DNA of 5,058 nt, taken from the NCBI GenBank assembly GCA_049841315.1, contig JASGDB010000166.1:1-5058 (forward strand), given 5' to 3'. This document shows, piece by piece, positions 1-4,957 of this stretch (positions are counted from its first letter, which is position 1; each line of letters begins with the position of its first letter). Source of the stretch: JASGDB01 sp049841315. Its GTDB lineage: Bacteria; Bacteroidota; Bacteroidia; Flavobacteriales; Weeksellaceae. The translations under genes were made by a program, and so were the position numbers. The notes beneath the pieces are model-generated. The model ran no database searches, was not told the origin of the DNA, and saw nothing but the letters and a program-made list of their open reading frames with translations.

Positions 1-68
1 ATAAATTCGGTTTTCCCGAACTTAATCAAAACTCATTTCAAATCGTCACCGTTCAAAATCACGTTTAA
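1..68 (+). CDS. Possible C-terminal end of an upstream gene (partial)
   Basis: The frame beginning at base 3 is open from the window edge to a TAA at 66-68 and encodes about 21 residues, beginning KFGFPELNQNS and ending VTVQNHV. The residue mix is balanced and polar, unlike the Phe/Asn/Lys-rich output of the AT-rich non-coding DNA that follows, and the codons resemble those of kdgK. If real, it would end 72 nt before kdgK on the same strand and could belong to the same uronate-catabolism operon, since I see no clear promoter between them. The product cannot be identified from so short a tail, and a chance open frame is possible. Confidence 0.35.
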   Translation, partial: KFGFPELNQNSFQIVTVQNHV

Positions 69-127
69 TTTTCTAATTATCAATAATTTCAAAGAGCTTT
101 TTAAATTTTATAGTGGACACTAATGAT

Positions 128-137
128 AAAACATTAA
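128..137 (+). promoter_or_regulatory. A-rich start-site leader AAAACATTAA before kdgK
   Basis: This 10-mer lies 3 nt before the TTG start of kdgK. The same 10-mer lies 1 nt before rplK and about 4 nt before rplL. No Shine-Dalgarno sequence is visible here. Flavobacteriia are known to initiate largely without Shine-Dalgarno pairing and to favour A-rich upstream bases, so this may help define the start. That role is inference. Confidence 0.35.
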
Positions 138-140
138 AAA

Positions 141-1166
141 TTGAATAAAAAAGTCGTAACATTCGGGGAAATTATGATGAGGCTGGCAACGGAAAACCAT
201 TTCCGTTTTTCGCAGGCGCGGAACTTTGGCGTTACTTATGGAGGAGGAGAATTTAACGTTGCCGTTTCATTGGCAAACTACGGAATTTCGGCAGAATTTG
301 TAACGATGCTTCCCAAAAACGAATTGGGAGATTGTGCATTAAATGAAATACGGAAATTCAACGTTCAAAATCATCATATAAAATTTGTGGACGGACGGCT
401 GGGAATTTATTTTCTCGAAACAGGAGCAGGCGCAAGAAGCAGCAACGTGATTTACGACAGGGCAGGAAGTGCGATGTCAAACATCAAAAAAGGCACTTTT
501 GACTGGAAAGAAATTCTGAAAGATGCCAACTGGTTTCATTGGGGTGGAATCACGCCTGCGCTTTCCGAATCTGCCGCAGAAGTTTCCCTCGAAGCCGTGA
601 AAGCCGCCCGTGAATTGGGAATTACGGTTTCTGCCGACCTCAATTATAGGTCAAAACTTTGGAAATACGGAAAAAATCCTGATGAAGTGATGCCCGAACT
701 TTTACAATACAGCAATGTGATTTTAGGCGATTTGGACACCGCATTTTTTATGCTCGGAATGGAAAAACCCAATCCTGATTATCATGATTTGGCATCGCTG
801 CCGGATTTGTATGGAAAACTCTTTGAAACGCTGCCGAATCTGGAAGTTGCAGCGATGACTTTGAGAAATTCCGTAAGTGCTTCGCATCAGAAAATCGGCG
901 GAATTTTATACGATGGAAAAACACTTTATAATACAGATATAAAAGATGTAACGGCGATTGTGGACAGAGTGGGAACCGGCGATGCGTTTATGGGAGCATT
1001 GGTTTACGGCTTATTGAAATATCCCGATGACAAACAAAAAGCACTGGATATTTCTGTCGCTGCCTGTTGTCTGAAACACAGCATTTCGGGAGATTTCAAC
1101 CTGATTACGGTGGAGGAATTAGAAAAATTTTTGGGCGGAGATTATTCCGGAAAAGTTTCAAGATAA
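141..1166 (+). CDS. kdgK: 2-keto-3-deoxygluconate kinase (PfkB/ribokinase family)
   Basis: This 341-residue cytoplasmic sugar kinase is expected to phosphorylate 2-keto-3-deoxygluconate with ATP to give KDPG. The PfkB fold is shown by the N-terminal strand VVTFGEIMMRL, the glycine-rich sugar-site motif YGGGEFNVAVSLA (residues 33-45), and the C-terminal signature DRVGTGDAFMGAL (275-287). In that signature, GTGD carries the anion hole and the catalytic base Asp281. The length suits KdgK. The start is TTG at 141: an in-frame TAA lies at 135-137, and the next in-frame ATG (174) would delete the conserved first strand. The eda gene follows after 5 nt and uses the product, which is the main argument for KdgK over fructokinase or another PfkB kinase. 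No promoter matching TTTG/TAnnTTTG is evident upstream, so it may be transcribed from further upstream. Confidence 0.9.
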   Translation: MNKKVVTFGEIMMRLATENHFRFSQARNFGVTYGGGEFNVAVSLANYGISAEFVTMLPKNELGDCALNEIRKFNVQNHHIKFVDGRLGIYFLETGAGARSSNVIYDRAGSAMSNIKKGTFDWKEILKDANWFHWGGITPALSESAAEVSLEAVKAARELGITVSADLNYRSKLWKYGKNPDEVMPELLQYSNVILGDLDTAFFMLGMEKPNPDYHDLASLPDLYGKLFETLPNLEVAAMTLRNSVSASHQKIGGILYDGKTLYNTDIKDVTAIVDRVGTGDAFMGALVYGLLKYPDDKQKALDISVAACCLKHSISGDFNLITVEELEKFLGGDYSGKVSR

Positions 1167-1171
1167 AAAAT

Positions 1172-1852
1172 ATGGCAAAATTGACGAGAATAGAAGTAGC
1201 AACTTTGATGGAATCCACAGGATTAGTCCCGTTATTCTATCACGAAGATGCGGAAGTCGGCAAAAAAATTATTCAGGCGTGTTACAACGGCGGTGCGAGA
1301 GTATTGGAATTTACCAGCAGAGGCGATTTCGCTTTTGAAGTTTTTGCGGAACTGAAAAAATATGTGAATAAAGAATTTCCCGAAATGGCTTTGGGAGTCG
1401 GTTCCGTGACGGATGCGGCATCTGCGTCTTTGTATATGCAGTTGGGTGCGGATTTCGTCATCACGCCGGTTTTGAGAGAAGACGTTGCCCTCGTCTGCAA
1501 CCGCCGGAAAGTGCTTTGGTCGCCGGGTTGTTCCACACTTACGGAAATTGCAAAAGCCGAAGAATTGGGCTGCGAAATCGTAAAATTATTTCCCGGAGAA
1601 ATGTCTGACCCGAATTTTGTAAAATCCATAAAAGCGCCTTGTCCCTGGACAAGCATAATGCCGACAGGCGGTGTAAGTCCGACTGCGGAAAGTCTGGAAG
1701 CGTGGTTCAAAGCGGGAGTTACCTGTGTAGGAATGGGTTCTAAACTCATTGTAAAAAATGAAAACGGCACTTTTGATTACGAAAAAATTGAAACGCTGAC
1801 AAAATCCGTTATCGAACAGATAAAAATTCTGAAATCCGAATTGAAAAAGTAA
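1172..1852 (+). CDS. eda: KDPG aldolase (2-keto-3-deoxy-6-phosphogluconate aldolase)
   Basis: This 226-residue class I aldolase is expected to split KDPG into pyruvate and glyceraldehyde-3-phosphate. It follows the KDPG/KHG aldolase barrel: GGARVLEFTSRG (40-51) holds the catalytic Glu46, FVITPV lies at 95-100, SPGCSTLTE at 117-125, and EIVKLFPGE (135-143) holds the Schiff-base Lys138. MPTGGV (163-168) and GMGSKL (187-192) form the phosphate end of the site. The chosen start is ATG at 1172, giving MAKLTRIEVA. The frame stays open upstream to 1067, but that stretch overlaps the conserved end of kdgK in another frame and adds about 35 unrelated residues. The start lies 5 nt after the kdgK stop, so the two are almost surely cotranscribed and, in uronate or alginate degraders, catalyse consecutive steps. 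The length is slightly above the E. coli enzyme, with a Lys-rich C-terminus. Confidence 0.93.
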   Translation: MAKLTRIEVATLMESTGLVPLFYHEDAEVGKKIIQACYNGGARVLEFTSRGDFAFEVFAELKKYVNKEFPEMALGVGSVTDAASASLYMQLGADFVITPVLREDVALVCNRRKVLWSPGCSTLTEIAKAEELGCEIVKLFPGEMSDPNFVKSIKAPCPWTSIMPTGGVSPTAESLEAWFKAGVTCVGMGSKLIVKNENGTFDYEKIETLTKSVIEQIKILKSELKK

Positions 1853-1947
1853 ACATAAAAACATTAACGGAATCAGACGTAAAAATTGAAATCTACTTAT
1901 ATTTATTGAATTAGGCTCATAATTGATATTTGTAAAACATCAATAGG

Positions 1948-1965
1948 AATGGGCTTTAGCCCATT
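1948..1965. repeat. Palindromic repeat with GGGCTTTAGCCC core
   Basis: This is a perfect inverted repeat: arms 1948-1955 (AATGGGCT) and 1958-1965 (AGCCCATT) around TT. No U-tract follows, so it is a poor terminator. A shorter relative with the same CTTTAG centre lies about 36 nt downstream. Short palindromes of this form are common in intergenic DNA of Flavobacteriia (family knowledge, not checked here). Confidence 0.7.
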
Positions 1966-1986
1966 TATAAAAGACAATAGCAAAAA

Positions 1987-1996
1987 GGCTTTAGCC
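1987..1996. repeat. Palindromic repeat GGCTTTAGCC
   Basis: This is a perfect short palindrome with the same core as the repeat at 1948-1965. It sits 8 nt before the left copy of the 60-nt inverted repeat. The right copy of that element is likewise bordered by a GGC...GCC hairpin (4939-4957), so the hairpin may be part of the mobile or dispersed unit. Confidence 0.6.
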
Positions 1997-2004
1997 AAAA
2001 TTTA

Positions 2005-2064
2005 ATTTATATTTCGATTAGTTCGAGCAAATAGGGTTTTTTAATAATGCTTAAACGCTTAATT
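2005..2064 (+). repeat. Left arm of 60-nt inverted repeat bracketing the rplKAJL operon
   Basis: These 60 bases match the reverse complement of 4883-4942 at 52 of 60 positions without gaps. They include an exact 12-base stretch AATAATGCTTAA and the segment GATTAGTTCG. Mismatches are scattered substitutions, mainly transitions, as expected of an ageing repeat pair. It has no coding potential. It lies between eda and the terminator and promoter of the ribosomal operon. Confidence 0.8.
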
Positions 2065-2074
2065 CAATATATTT

Positions 2075-2106
2075 AAAAAAGCAATTCACGGCGAATTGTT
2101 TTTTTT
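2075..2106. terminator. Terminator-like hairpin between eda and rplK
   Basis: The stem CAATTC (2082-2087) pairs with GAATTG (2093-2098) around loop ACGGC, followed by eight T (2099-2106) and preceded by six A (2075-2080). The A and T tracts can extend the stem through a G-T wobble, and the hairpin could act in both directions. It lies about 220 nt after eda and about 20 nt before the rplK promoter, so it would stop readthrough from kdgK-eda. The stem is AT-rich and short, so its strength is uncertain. Confidence 0.6.
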
Positions 2107-2129
2107 GTTTAAAATCAAAGAATTACATT

Positions 2130-2159
2130 TTGCCGATTCAAAAAAAAGTTATACTTTTG
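2130..2159 (+). promoter_or_regulatory. Bacteroidota-type promoter for rplKAJL
   Basis: A TTG at 2130-2132 (within TTTTG) is followed after 19 nt by TACTTTTG at 2152-2159, an exact match to the Bacteroidota -7 consensus TAnnTTTG with the standard -33 TTG and 19-nt spacing. Transcription would begin near 2164-2167, leaving a leader of about 90 nt. It is the best promoter match I found in the window and fits a highly expressed ribosomal operon. Confidence 0.8.
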
Positions 2160-2165
2160 CAAACC

Positions 2166-2254
2166 AAAATACCGTCTTGCGAAGTGAGATAAGCAAAACG
2201 GTAGAATAATAAATGCTTCCAACATTCATTATTTATTAATCTTAAAACATTAAA
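2166..2254 (+). promoter_or_regulatory. Structured 5' leader of the rplK mRNA
   Basis: Two stem-loops are visible. The first pairs 2171-2180 (ACCGTCTTGC) with 2193-2202 (GCAAAACGGT), nine of ten positions, around the purine-rich loop GAAGTGAGATAA. The second pairs 2206-2215 with 2223-2232, nine of ten, around CTTCCAA. The remaining 22 nt before the ATG are A/T-rich and unpaired. In E. coli and archaea, L1 represses its own operon by binding the mRNA leader. This leader is placed for such control, but I cannot match it to a known L1 target, so autoregulation is inference. Confidence 0.45.
2244..2253 (+). promoter_or_regulatory. A-rich start-site leader AAAACATTAA before rplK
   Basis: This is an exact copy of the 10-mer seen before kdgK, ending 1 nt before the rplK ATG. 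No Shine-Dalgarno sequence is present, although ribosomal protein genes are strongly translated. Confidence 0.35.
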
Positions 2255-2698
2255 ATGGCTAAAAAAGTCTTTAAAATGGTAAAACTCCAAGTGAAGGGTG
2301 GTGCTGCCAATCCTTCTCCGCCGGTAGGTCCCGCTTTGGGTTCCGCTGGTGTGAACATTATGGAGTTTTGTAAACAATTTAACGGAAGAACCCAAGACAA
2401 GCCGGGACAAGTTTTGCCTGTGGTCATCACAGTTTACGAAGACAAATCTTTTGAATTCGTAATCAAAACGCCTCCTGCCGCAATCCAGTTGATGGATGCC
2501 GCAAAAATCAAGGGTGGTTCCGGAGAACCGAACAGAAACAAAGTGGGTTCTGTATCTTGGGCGCAAGTTCAAAAAATCGCGGAAGACAAAATGGCAGACC
2601 TTAACTGCTTTACATTGGATTCTGCATTGTCTATGGTTGCGGGAACTGCCCGTTCTATGGGACTCAGAGTAACAGGAACTAAACCGGCTAACGCTTAA
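2255..2698 (+). CDS. rplK: 50S ribosomal protein L11
   Basis: This 147-residue protein binds 23S rRNA helices 43-44 and forms the base of the GTPase-associated centre, where translation factors and RelA act and thiopeptide antibiotics bind. The N-terminal domain begins MAKKVFKMVKLQ and carries the proline-rich segment PSPPVGPALG (20-29), which faces the antibiotic cleft. VNIMEFCKQFN follows at 33-43. The C-terminal RNA-binding domain spans about 72-147 and contains the family signature ending MVAGTARSMG (127-136). Length and both domains are standard and complete. The ATG at 2255 gives the usual MAKK start. It is the first gene of the operon, behind a promoter and a structured leader. Unusually, nusG is not directly upstream; a repeat-bearing spacer and eda are there instead. 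Confidence 0.98.
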   Translation: MAKKVFKMVKLQVKGGAANPSPPVGPALGSAGVNIMEFCKQFNGRTQDKPGQVLPVVITVYEDKSFEFVIKTPPAAIQLMDAAKIKGGSGEPNRNKVGSVSWAQVQKIAEDKMADLNCFTLDSALSMVAGTARSMGLRVTGTKPANA

Positions 2699-2709
2699 AA
2701 ATTGAAGAA

Positions 2710-3402
2710 ATGGCAAAATTGACAAAGAAACAAAAAGAAGCGTTCAGCAAAGTAGAAAAGAACAAAATTTACAATCTTGACGAAGCATCTGCTTTGGTAA
2801 AAGAAGTGAATTTTGCAAAATTTGATGCATCTGTGGACATCGCCGTAAGATTGGGCGTTGACCCGAGAAAAGCCAACCAAATGGTAAGAGGCGTAGTTTC
2901 TCTTCCGCACGGAACCGGTAAAGATGTGAAAGTTTTGGCGCTCGTAACACCTGACAAAGAAGCGGAAGCCAAAGAAGCAGGTGCGGATTATGTAGGTCTT
3001 GACGAATATTTGGATAAAATCAAAAACGGCTGGACGGATATTGACGTTATCGTAACAATGCCAGCGGTTATGGGGAAACTCGGACCACTCGGTAGAGTTC
3101 TCGGACCGAGAGGTTTGATGCCGAATCCGAAATCGGGAACGGTAACAATGGAAATCGGAAAAGCGGTTGCCGAAGTAAAATCCGGAAAAATTGATTTCAA
3201 AGTAGATAAATACGGAATCATCCACGCTGGAATCGGGAAAGTGTCTTTTGACGCTGCCAAAATCAAGGAAAATGCACAAGAATTGGTGCAAACTCTGATT
3301 AAACTAAAACCGACTGCCGCAAAAGGAACGTATGTAAAAAGCATTTATTTGTCTTCTACAATGAGCCCTGGAATTGCAATTGATACAAAATCTGTTAACT
3401 AA
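2710..3402 (+). CDS. rplA: 50S ribosomal protein L1
   Basis: This 230-residue protein forms the L1 stalk at the E site and guides release of deacylated tRNA. In several bacteria it also represses its own operon by binding mRNA. The L1 signature is present in full: VIVTMPAVMGKLG (113-125), then LGRVLGPRGLMPNPK (127-141), with SGTVT following. The two-domain layout is domain I (about 1-65 plus 157-230) and domain II (about 66-156). The C-terminal segment ends with the conserved TMSPG (217-221), which contributes to RNA binding. Length is standard. The start ATG at 2710 lies 11 nt after rplK, with the weak purine stretch GAAGAA just upstream. It is clearly cotranscribed with rplK, and nothing is missing. 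Confidence 0.98.
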   Translation: MAKLTKKQKEAFSKVEKNKIYNLDEASALVKEVNFAKFDASVDIAVRLGVDPRKANQMVRGVVSLPHGTGKDVKVLALVTPDKEAEAKEAGADYVGLDEYLDKIKNGWTDIDVIVTMPAVMGKLGPLGRVLGPRGLMPNPKSGTVTMEIGKAVAEVKSGKIDFKVDKYGIIHAGIGKVSFDAAKIKENAQELVQTLIKLKPTAAKGTYVKSIYLSSTMSPGIAIDTKSVN

Positions 3403-3419
3403 TAAAATCCTTTAAGACA

Positions 3420-4070
3420 ATGACTAAAGAAAATAAAGTTGTAGCAATACAAGAAATCAAAGATTTGCTTGAAGGTGCAAAAGTAGTTTATGTAGCAGAT
3501 TTGGAAGGCTTGAACGCTGCGAAATCTTCGGATTTCAGAAGACAGGCTTTCAAAAATAACATCAAAGTAAAAGTAGTAAAAAACACATTGCTTCAAAAAG
3601 CAATGGAACAGGTAGAAGGGGTAGATTACTCCGAAATGTTCGCTACTTTCAAAGGAAATTCCGCTTTGATGATTGCTGATACAGCGAATGCTCCTGCAAA
3701 ACTGATTAAAGATTTCAGAAAAAAAGACGAAAAACCGGCTCTTAAATCGGCTTTCGTTCAAGAAACATTCTACGTTGGCGACAATAATCTTGAAACTTTG
3801 GCGAACATCAAGTCCAGAGAAGAAATGATTGGCGAAATCATCGGATTGCTTCAGTCTCCAATCAGAAACGTACTTTCTGCATTGCAAAACAAACCGGAAA
3901 CAGTAGAAGCAAAAGCTGAAGAAGCTGCTCCAGCTGTTGAGGAAGTTGCTGCACCTGTAGAAGAAACTCCGGCTGCCGAAGCTGATGCTCCGGAAGCTGC
4001 AGCAGAAGAAGCGGAAGCTCCTAAAGCTGATGATGCAGAAGGAACAGAAGAAGCTCCTGCTGCTGAATAA
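3420..4070 (+). CDS. rplJ: 50S ribosomal protein L10 with long acidic Ala/Glu/Pro C-terminal tail
   Basis: L10 anchors the L7/L12 dimers to the base of the stalk on L11 and 23S rRNA. The N-terminal rRNA-binding domain is normal: VVYVADLEGL (22-31), FRRQAFKNNIKVKVVKNTLL (39-58) and FKGNSALM (77-84). The L7/L12-binding helix runs from about 132 to 157 (SREEMIGEIIGLLQSPIRNV and a few more residues). It is short, so two dimers seem more likely than three (inference). At 216 residues the protein exceeds the usual 165-180. The excess is a low-complexity tail, residues 159-216, with 21 Ala, 17 Glu, 3 Asp, 7 Pro and only 2 Lys, which recalls the acidic tail of archaeal/eukaryotic P0 and the hinge of L7/L12. 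The tail is in frame, ends at TAA 4068-4070, and rplL follows normally. Spacing to rplA is 17 nt. Confidence 0.97.
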   Translation: MTKENKVVAIQEIKDLLEGAKVVYVADLEGLNAAKSSDFRRQAFKNNIKVKVVKNTLLQKAMEQVEGVDYSEMFATFKGNSALMIADTANAPAKLIKDFRKKDEKPALKSAFVQETFYVGDNNLETLANIKSREEMIGEIIGLLQSPIRNVLSALQNKPETVEAKAEEAAPAVEEVAAPVEETPAAEADAPEAAAEEAEAPKADDAEGTEEAPAAE

Positions 4071-4103
4071 TTGACACTCAAAAAATAATTACAATAATCA
4101 ACA

Positions 4104-4113
4104 AAAACATTAA
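4104..4113 (+). promoter_or_regulatory. A-rich start-site leader AAAACATTAA before rplL
   Basis: This is a third start-proximal copy of the 10-mer seen before kdgK and rplK, ending about 4 nt before the rplL ATG (coordinates good to one base). L7/L12 is made in several-fold excess over other ribosomal proteins, so a strong initiation site is expected. The 47-nt rplJ-rplL spacer is otherwise A-rich and has no Shine-Dalgarno sequence. Confidence 0.35.
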
Positions 4114-4117
4114 CAAA

Positions 4118-4489
4118 ATGTCAGATTTAAAAAACTTAGCGGAAACGCTTGTAAACCTTACAGTAAAAGACGTAAACGAATTAGCCGCTATCCTTAAGGA
4201 TGAGTACGGAATTGAACCGGCTGCTGCTGCAGTAGTAGTATCAGGTGGTGCAGGAGCTGGAGAAGCTGCTGAAGAAAAATCAGAATTCGACGTAATTCTT
4301 AAATCAGCTGGTGCTTCTAAATTAGCTATCGTTAAATTAGTAAAAGATTTAACAGGTGCCGGTCTTAAAGAAGCAAAAGACATCGTAGACGGTGCTCCTG
4401 CTCCAATCAAGCAAGGTGTTCCTAAAGACGAAGCTGAAGCTCTTAAAAAGCAACTTGAAGAAGCTGGAGCTGAAGTTGAATTGAAATAA
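4118..4489 (+). CDS. rplL: 50S ribosomal protein L7/L12
   Basis: This 123-residue stalk protein is present in multiple dimers on L10 and recruits EF-Tu, EF-G and other translational GTPases. Residues 1-33 form the N-terminal dimerisation domain (LAETLVNLTVKDVNELAAIL). Residues 34-53 form the flexible Ala/Gly/Glu hinge, and about 54-123 the globular factor-binding domain. That domain includes the surface SKLAIVKLVKDLTGAGLKEA (67-86) with Lys68, Lys73 and Gly80, and the classic C-terminus ALKKQLEEAGAEVELK. Everything matches the family, with standard length. It is the last gene of the operon, and a strong intrinsic terminator starts 22 nt after its stop. In most bacteria, including other Flavobacteriia, rpoB comes next; here no rpoB start is seen in the remaining 569 nt. 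Confidence 0.98.
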   Translation: MSDLKNLAETLVNLTVKDVNELAAILKDEYGIEPAAAAVVVSGGAGAGEAAEEKSEFDVILKSAGASKLAIVKLVKDLTGAGLKEAKDIVDGAPAPIKQGVPKDEAEALKKQLEEAGAEVELK

Positions 4490-4511
4490 TTTTTTTCAAT
4501 CAATTATAATG

Positions 4512-4547
4512 AATCCCGAATCGTGCGAACGATACGGGATTTTTTTT
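4512..4547 (+). terminator. Intrinsic terminator of the rplKAJL operon
   Basis: Stem 4512-4524 (AATCCCGAATCGT) pairs with 4529-4541 (ACGATACGGGATT) at 12 of 13 positions, closed by the tetraloop GCGA (GNRA type) and followed by a T-run through 4547. It is a textbook rho-independent terminator, placed 22 nt after rplL. It could end transcription fully or attenuate it if rpoB lies beyond the window. Confidence 0.9.
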
Positions 4548-4578
4548 GTTTTTATAAACCGTTTTAAGGCTAAAGATA

Positions 4579-4595
4579 CGGCTCCGGAGGAGCCG
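4579..4595. repeat. Palindromic repeat CGGCTCC-GGA-GGAGCCG
   Basis: This is a perfect 7-bp GC-rich inverted repeat (4579-4585 with 4589-4595) around a GGA loop in AT-rich surroundings. The GCTCC/GGAGC core recurs in the palindrome at 4631-4645, which places both in one loose repeat family. No T-run follows, so it is not a good terminator. Confidence 0.7.
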
Positions 4596-4618
4596 AACAA
4601 TTATATTTCATTGTAACT

Positions 4619-4691
4619 CTACACAGATACTGCTCCTCTGGAGCAAATATTGTTTTCAAATGCACCTTGCTCCGTAGCAATATCTGTGTAG
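4619..4691. repeat. Inverted pair of hairpin repeats joined by an 11-bp outer stem
   Basis: The outer arms CTACACAGATA (4619-4629) and TATCTGTGTAG (4681-4691) are perfectly complementary. Inside lie two more hairpins: TGCTCC/GGAGCA (4631-4636 with 4640-4645) and TTGCT/AGCAA (4667-4671 with 4676-4680). The whole can fold as a three-way junction. Read another way, it is two copies in opposite orientation of a unit consisting of a GCTCC hairpin followed by TATCTGTGTAGA. It is non-coding. Confidence 0.75.
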
Positions 4692-4712
4692 AATAATTTT
4701 TAGTATATATGC

Positions 4713-4816
4713 AAAAGCCGCGAAGCGGCGACGTGTTGGTAGCGAAAACGAAAGCCGTAATCAAAAAAGCTGCGAAGCAGCGATATATTGGTTTGTGGAT
4801 TCATAAAATTCCCTTG
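4713..4816 (+). repeat. Two tandem units of a 52-nt hairpin repeat
   Basis: The first unit has the hairpin GCCGC-GAA-GCGGC (4717-4729) and the second GCTGC-GAA-GCAGC (4769-4781), exactly 52 nt apart. Each hairpin is preceded by an A-run and followed by GCGAyrTrTTGGT. The stems differ by one base pair (C-G against T-A) changed on both sides, so the pairing is preserved. The second half of each unit is poorly conserved. No T-run follows, and there is no coding potential. Confidence 0.75.
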
Positions 4817-4831
4817 CAGTATTAAAGTAAC

Positions 4832-4864
4832 AAACCTAACAGGTTTCAGAAACCTGTTAGGTTT
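4832..4864. repeat. Perfect 15-bp inverted repeat with AACCTGTTAGG core
   Basis: Arms AAACCTAACAGGTTT (4832-4846) and AAACCTGTTAGGTTT (4850-4864) are exact reverse complements around CAG. Each arm also contains the partly self-complementary AACCTnnnAGGTT. A short T-run ends the right arm, so it might terminate weakly. Palindromes of this kind are widespread between genes in Flavobacteriia (family knowledge). Confidence 0.8.
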
Positions 4865-4882
4865 TCCCAAAAAATATTTTTG

Positions 4883-4942
4883 AACCAGGCGTTTAAGCAT
4901 TATTGAAGAACCCAATTTGCCCGAACTAATCAAAATATAAAT
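4883..4942 (-). repeat. Right arm of 60-nt inverted repeat bracketing the rplKAJL operon
   Basis: The reverse complement matches 2005-2064 at 52 of 60 positions, with no gap. It lies about 340 nt after the operon terminator, at the end of the repeat cluster. The hairpin at 4939-4957 overlaps its outer edge, mirroring the hairpin beside the left arm. Confidence 0.8.
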
Positions 4943-4957
4943 GGCTCTTCGCCATTT
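4939..4957. repeat. Palindrome AAATGGC-TCTTC-GCCATTT
   Basis: This is a perfect 7-bp stem around TCTTC, at the outer edge of the right 60-nt repeat arm. It corresponds in place, though not in loop sequence, to the GGC...GCC hairpin next to the left arm, so stem and flank may form one dispersed unit with a variable loop. Confidence 0.65.

Noticed and set aside
1..123. Frame 1 is open for 40 codons and ends in three consecutive in-frame stops (TAA TGA TAA, 121-129)
   Set aside because: Its Phe/Asn/Lys/Ile-rich translation is typical of AT-rich non-coding DNA, and the frame starting at base 3 looks more protein-like up to its stop at 66-68.
1067..1171. An N-terminal extension of eda of about 35 codons, open in frame and overlapping the end of kdgK
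   Set aside because: It lies out of frame over conserved kdgK codons, adds residues not seen in KDPG aldolases, and the ATG at 1172 gives the expected N-terminus.
3851..4081. A long Ser/Ala-rich reading frame antisense to the end of rplJ
   Set aside because: It is the mirror of the GCT/GAA-rich codons of the L10 tail, with no initiation signals or recognisable domain.
1713..4117. CRISPR arrays, tRNA genes or a toxin-antitoxin pair hidden in the gene spacers
   Set aside because: No regularly spaced direct repeats with unique spacers, no tRNA-like cloverleaf with conserved loops, and no paired small coding frames were seen.
4512..4547. The hairpin after rplL as another dispersed repeat
   Set aside because: Its stem shares no sequence with the other palindromes, and it has the GNRA loop, position and T-run of a dedicated terminator.
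4875..4882. TATTTTTG, a match to the TAnnTTTG -7 box, as a possible promoter for a downstream gene such as rpoB
   Set aside because: There is no TTG at the required distance upstream, it lies at the edge of the repeat arm, and no gene starts within the window after it.
4570..4933. Two small minus-strand reading frames (64 and 77 codons) in the region after rplL
   Set aside because: They run through palindromic and tandem repeats, show no family resemblance, and lack a promoter or start context.
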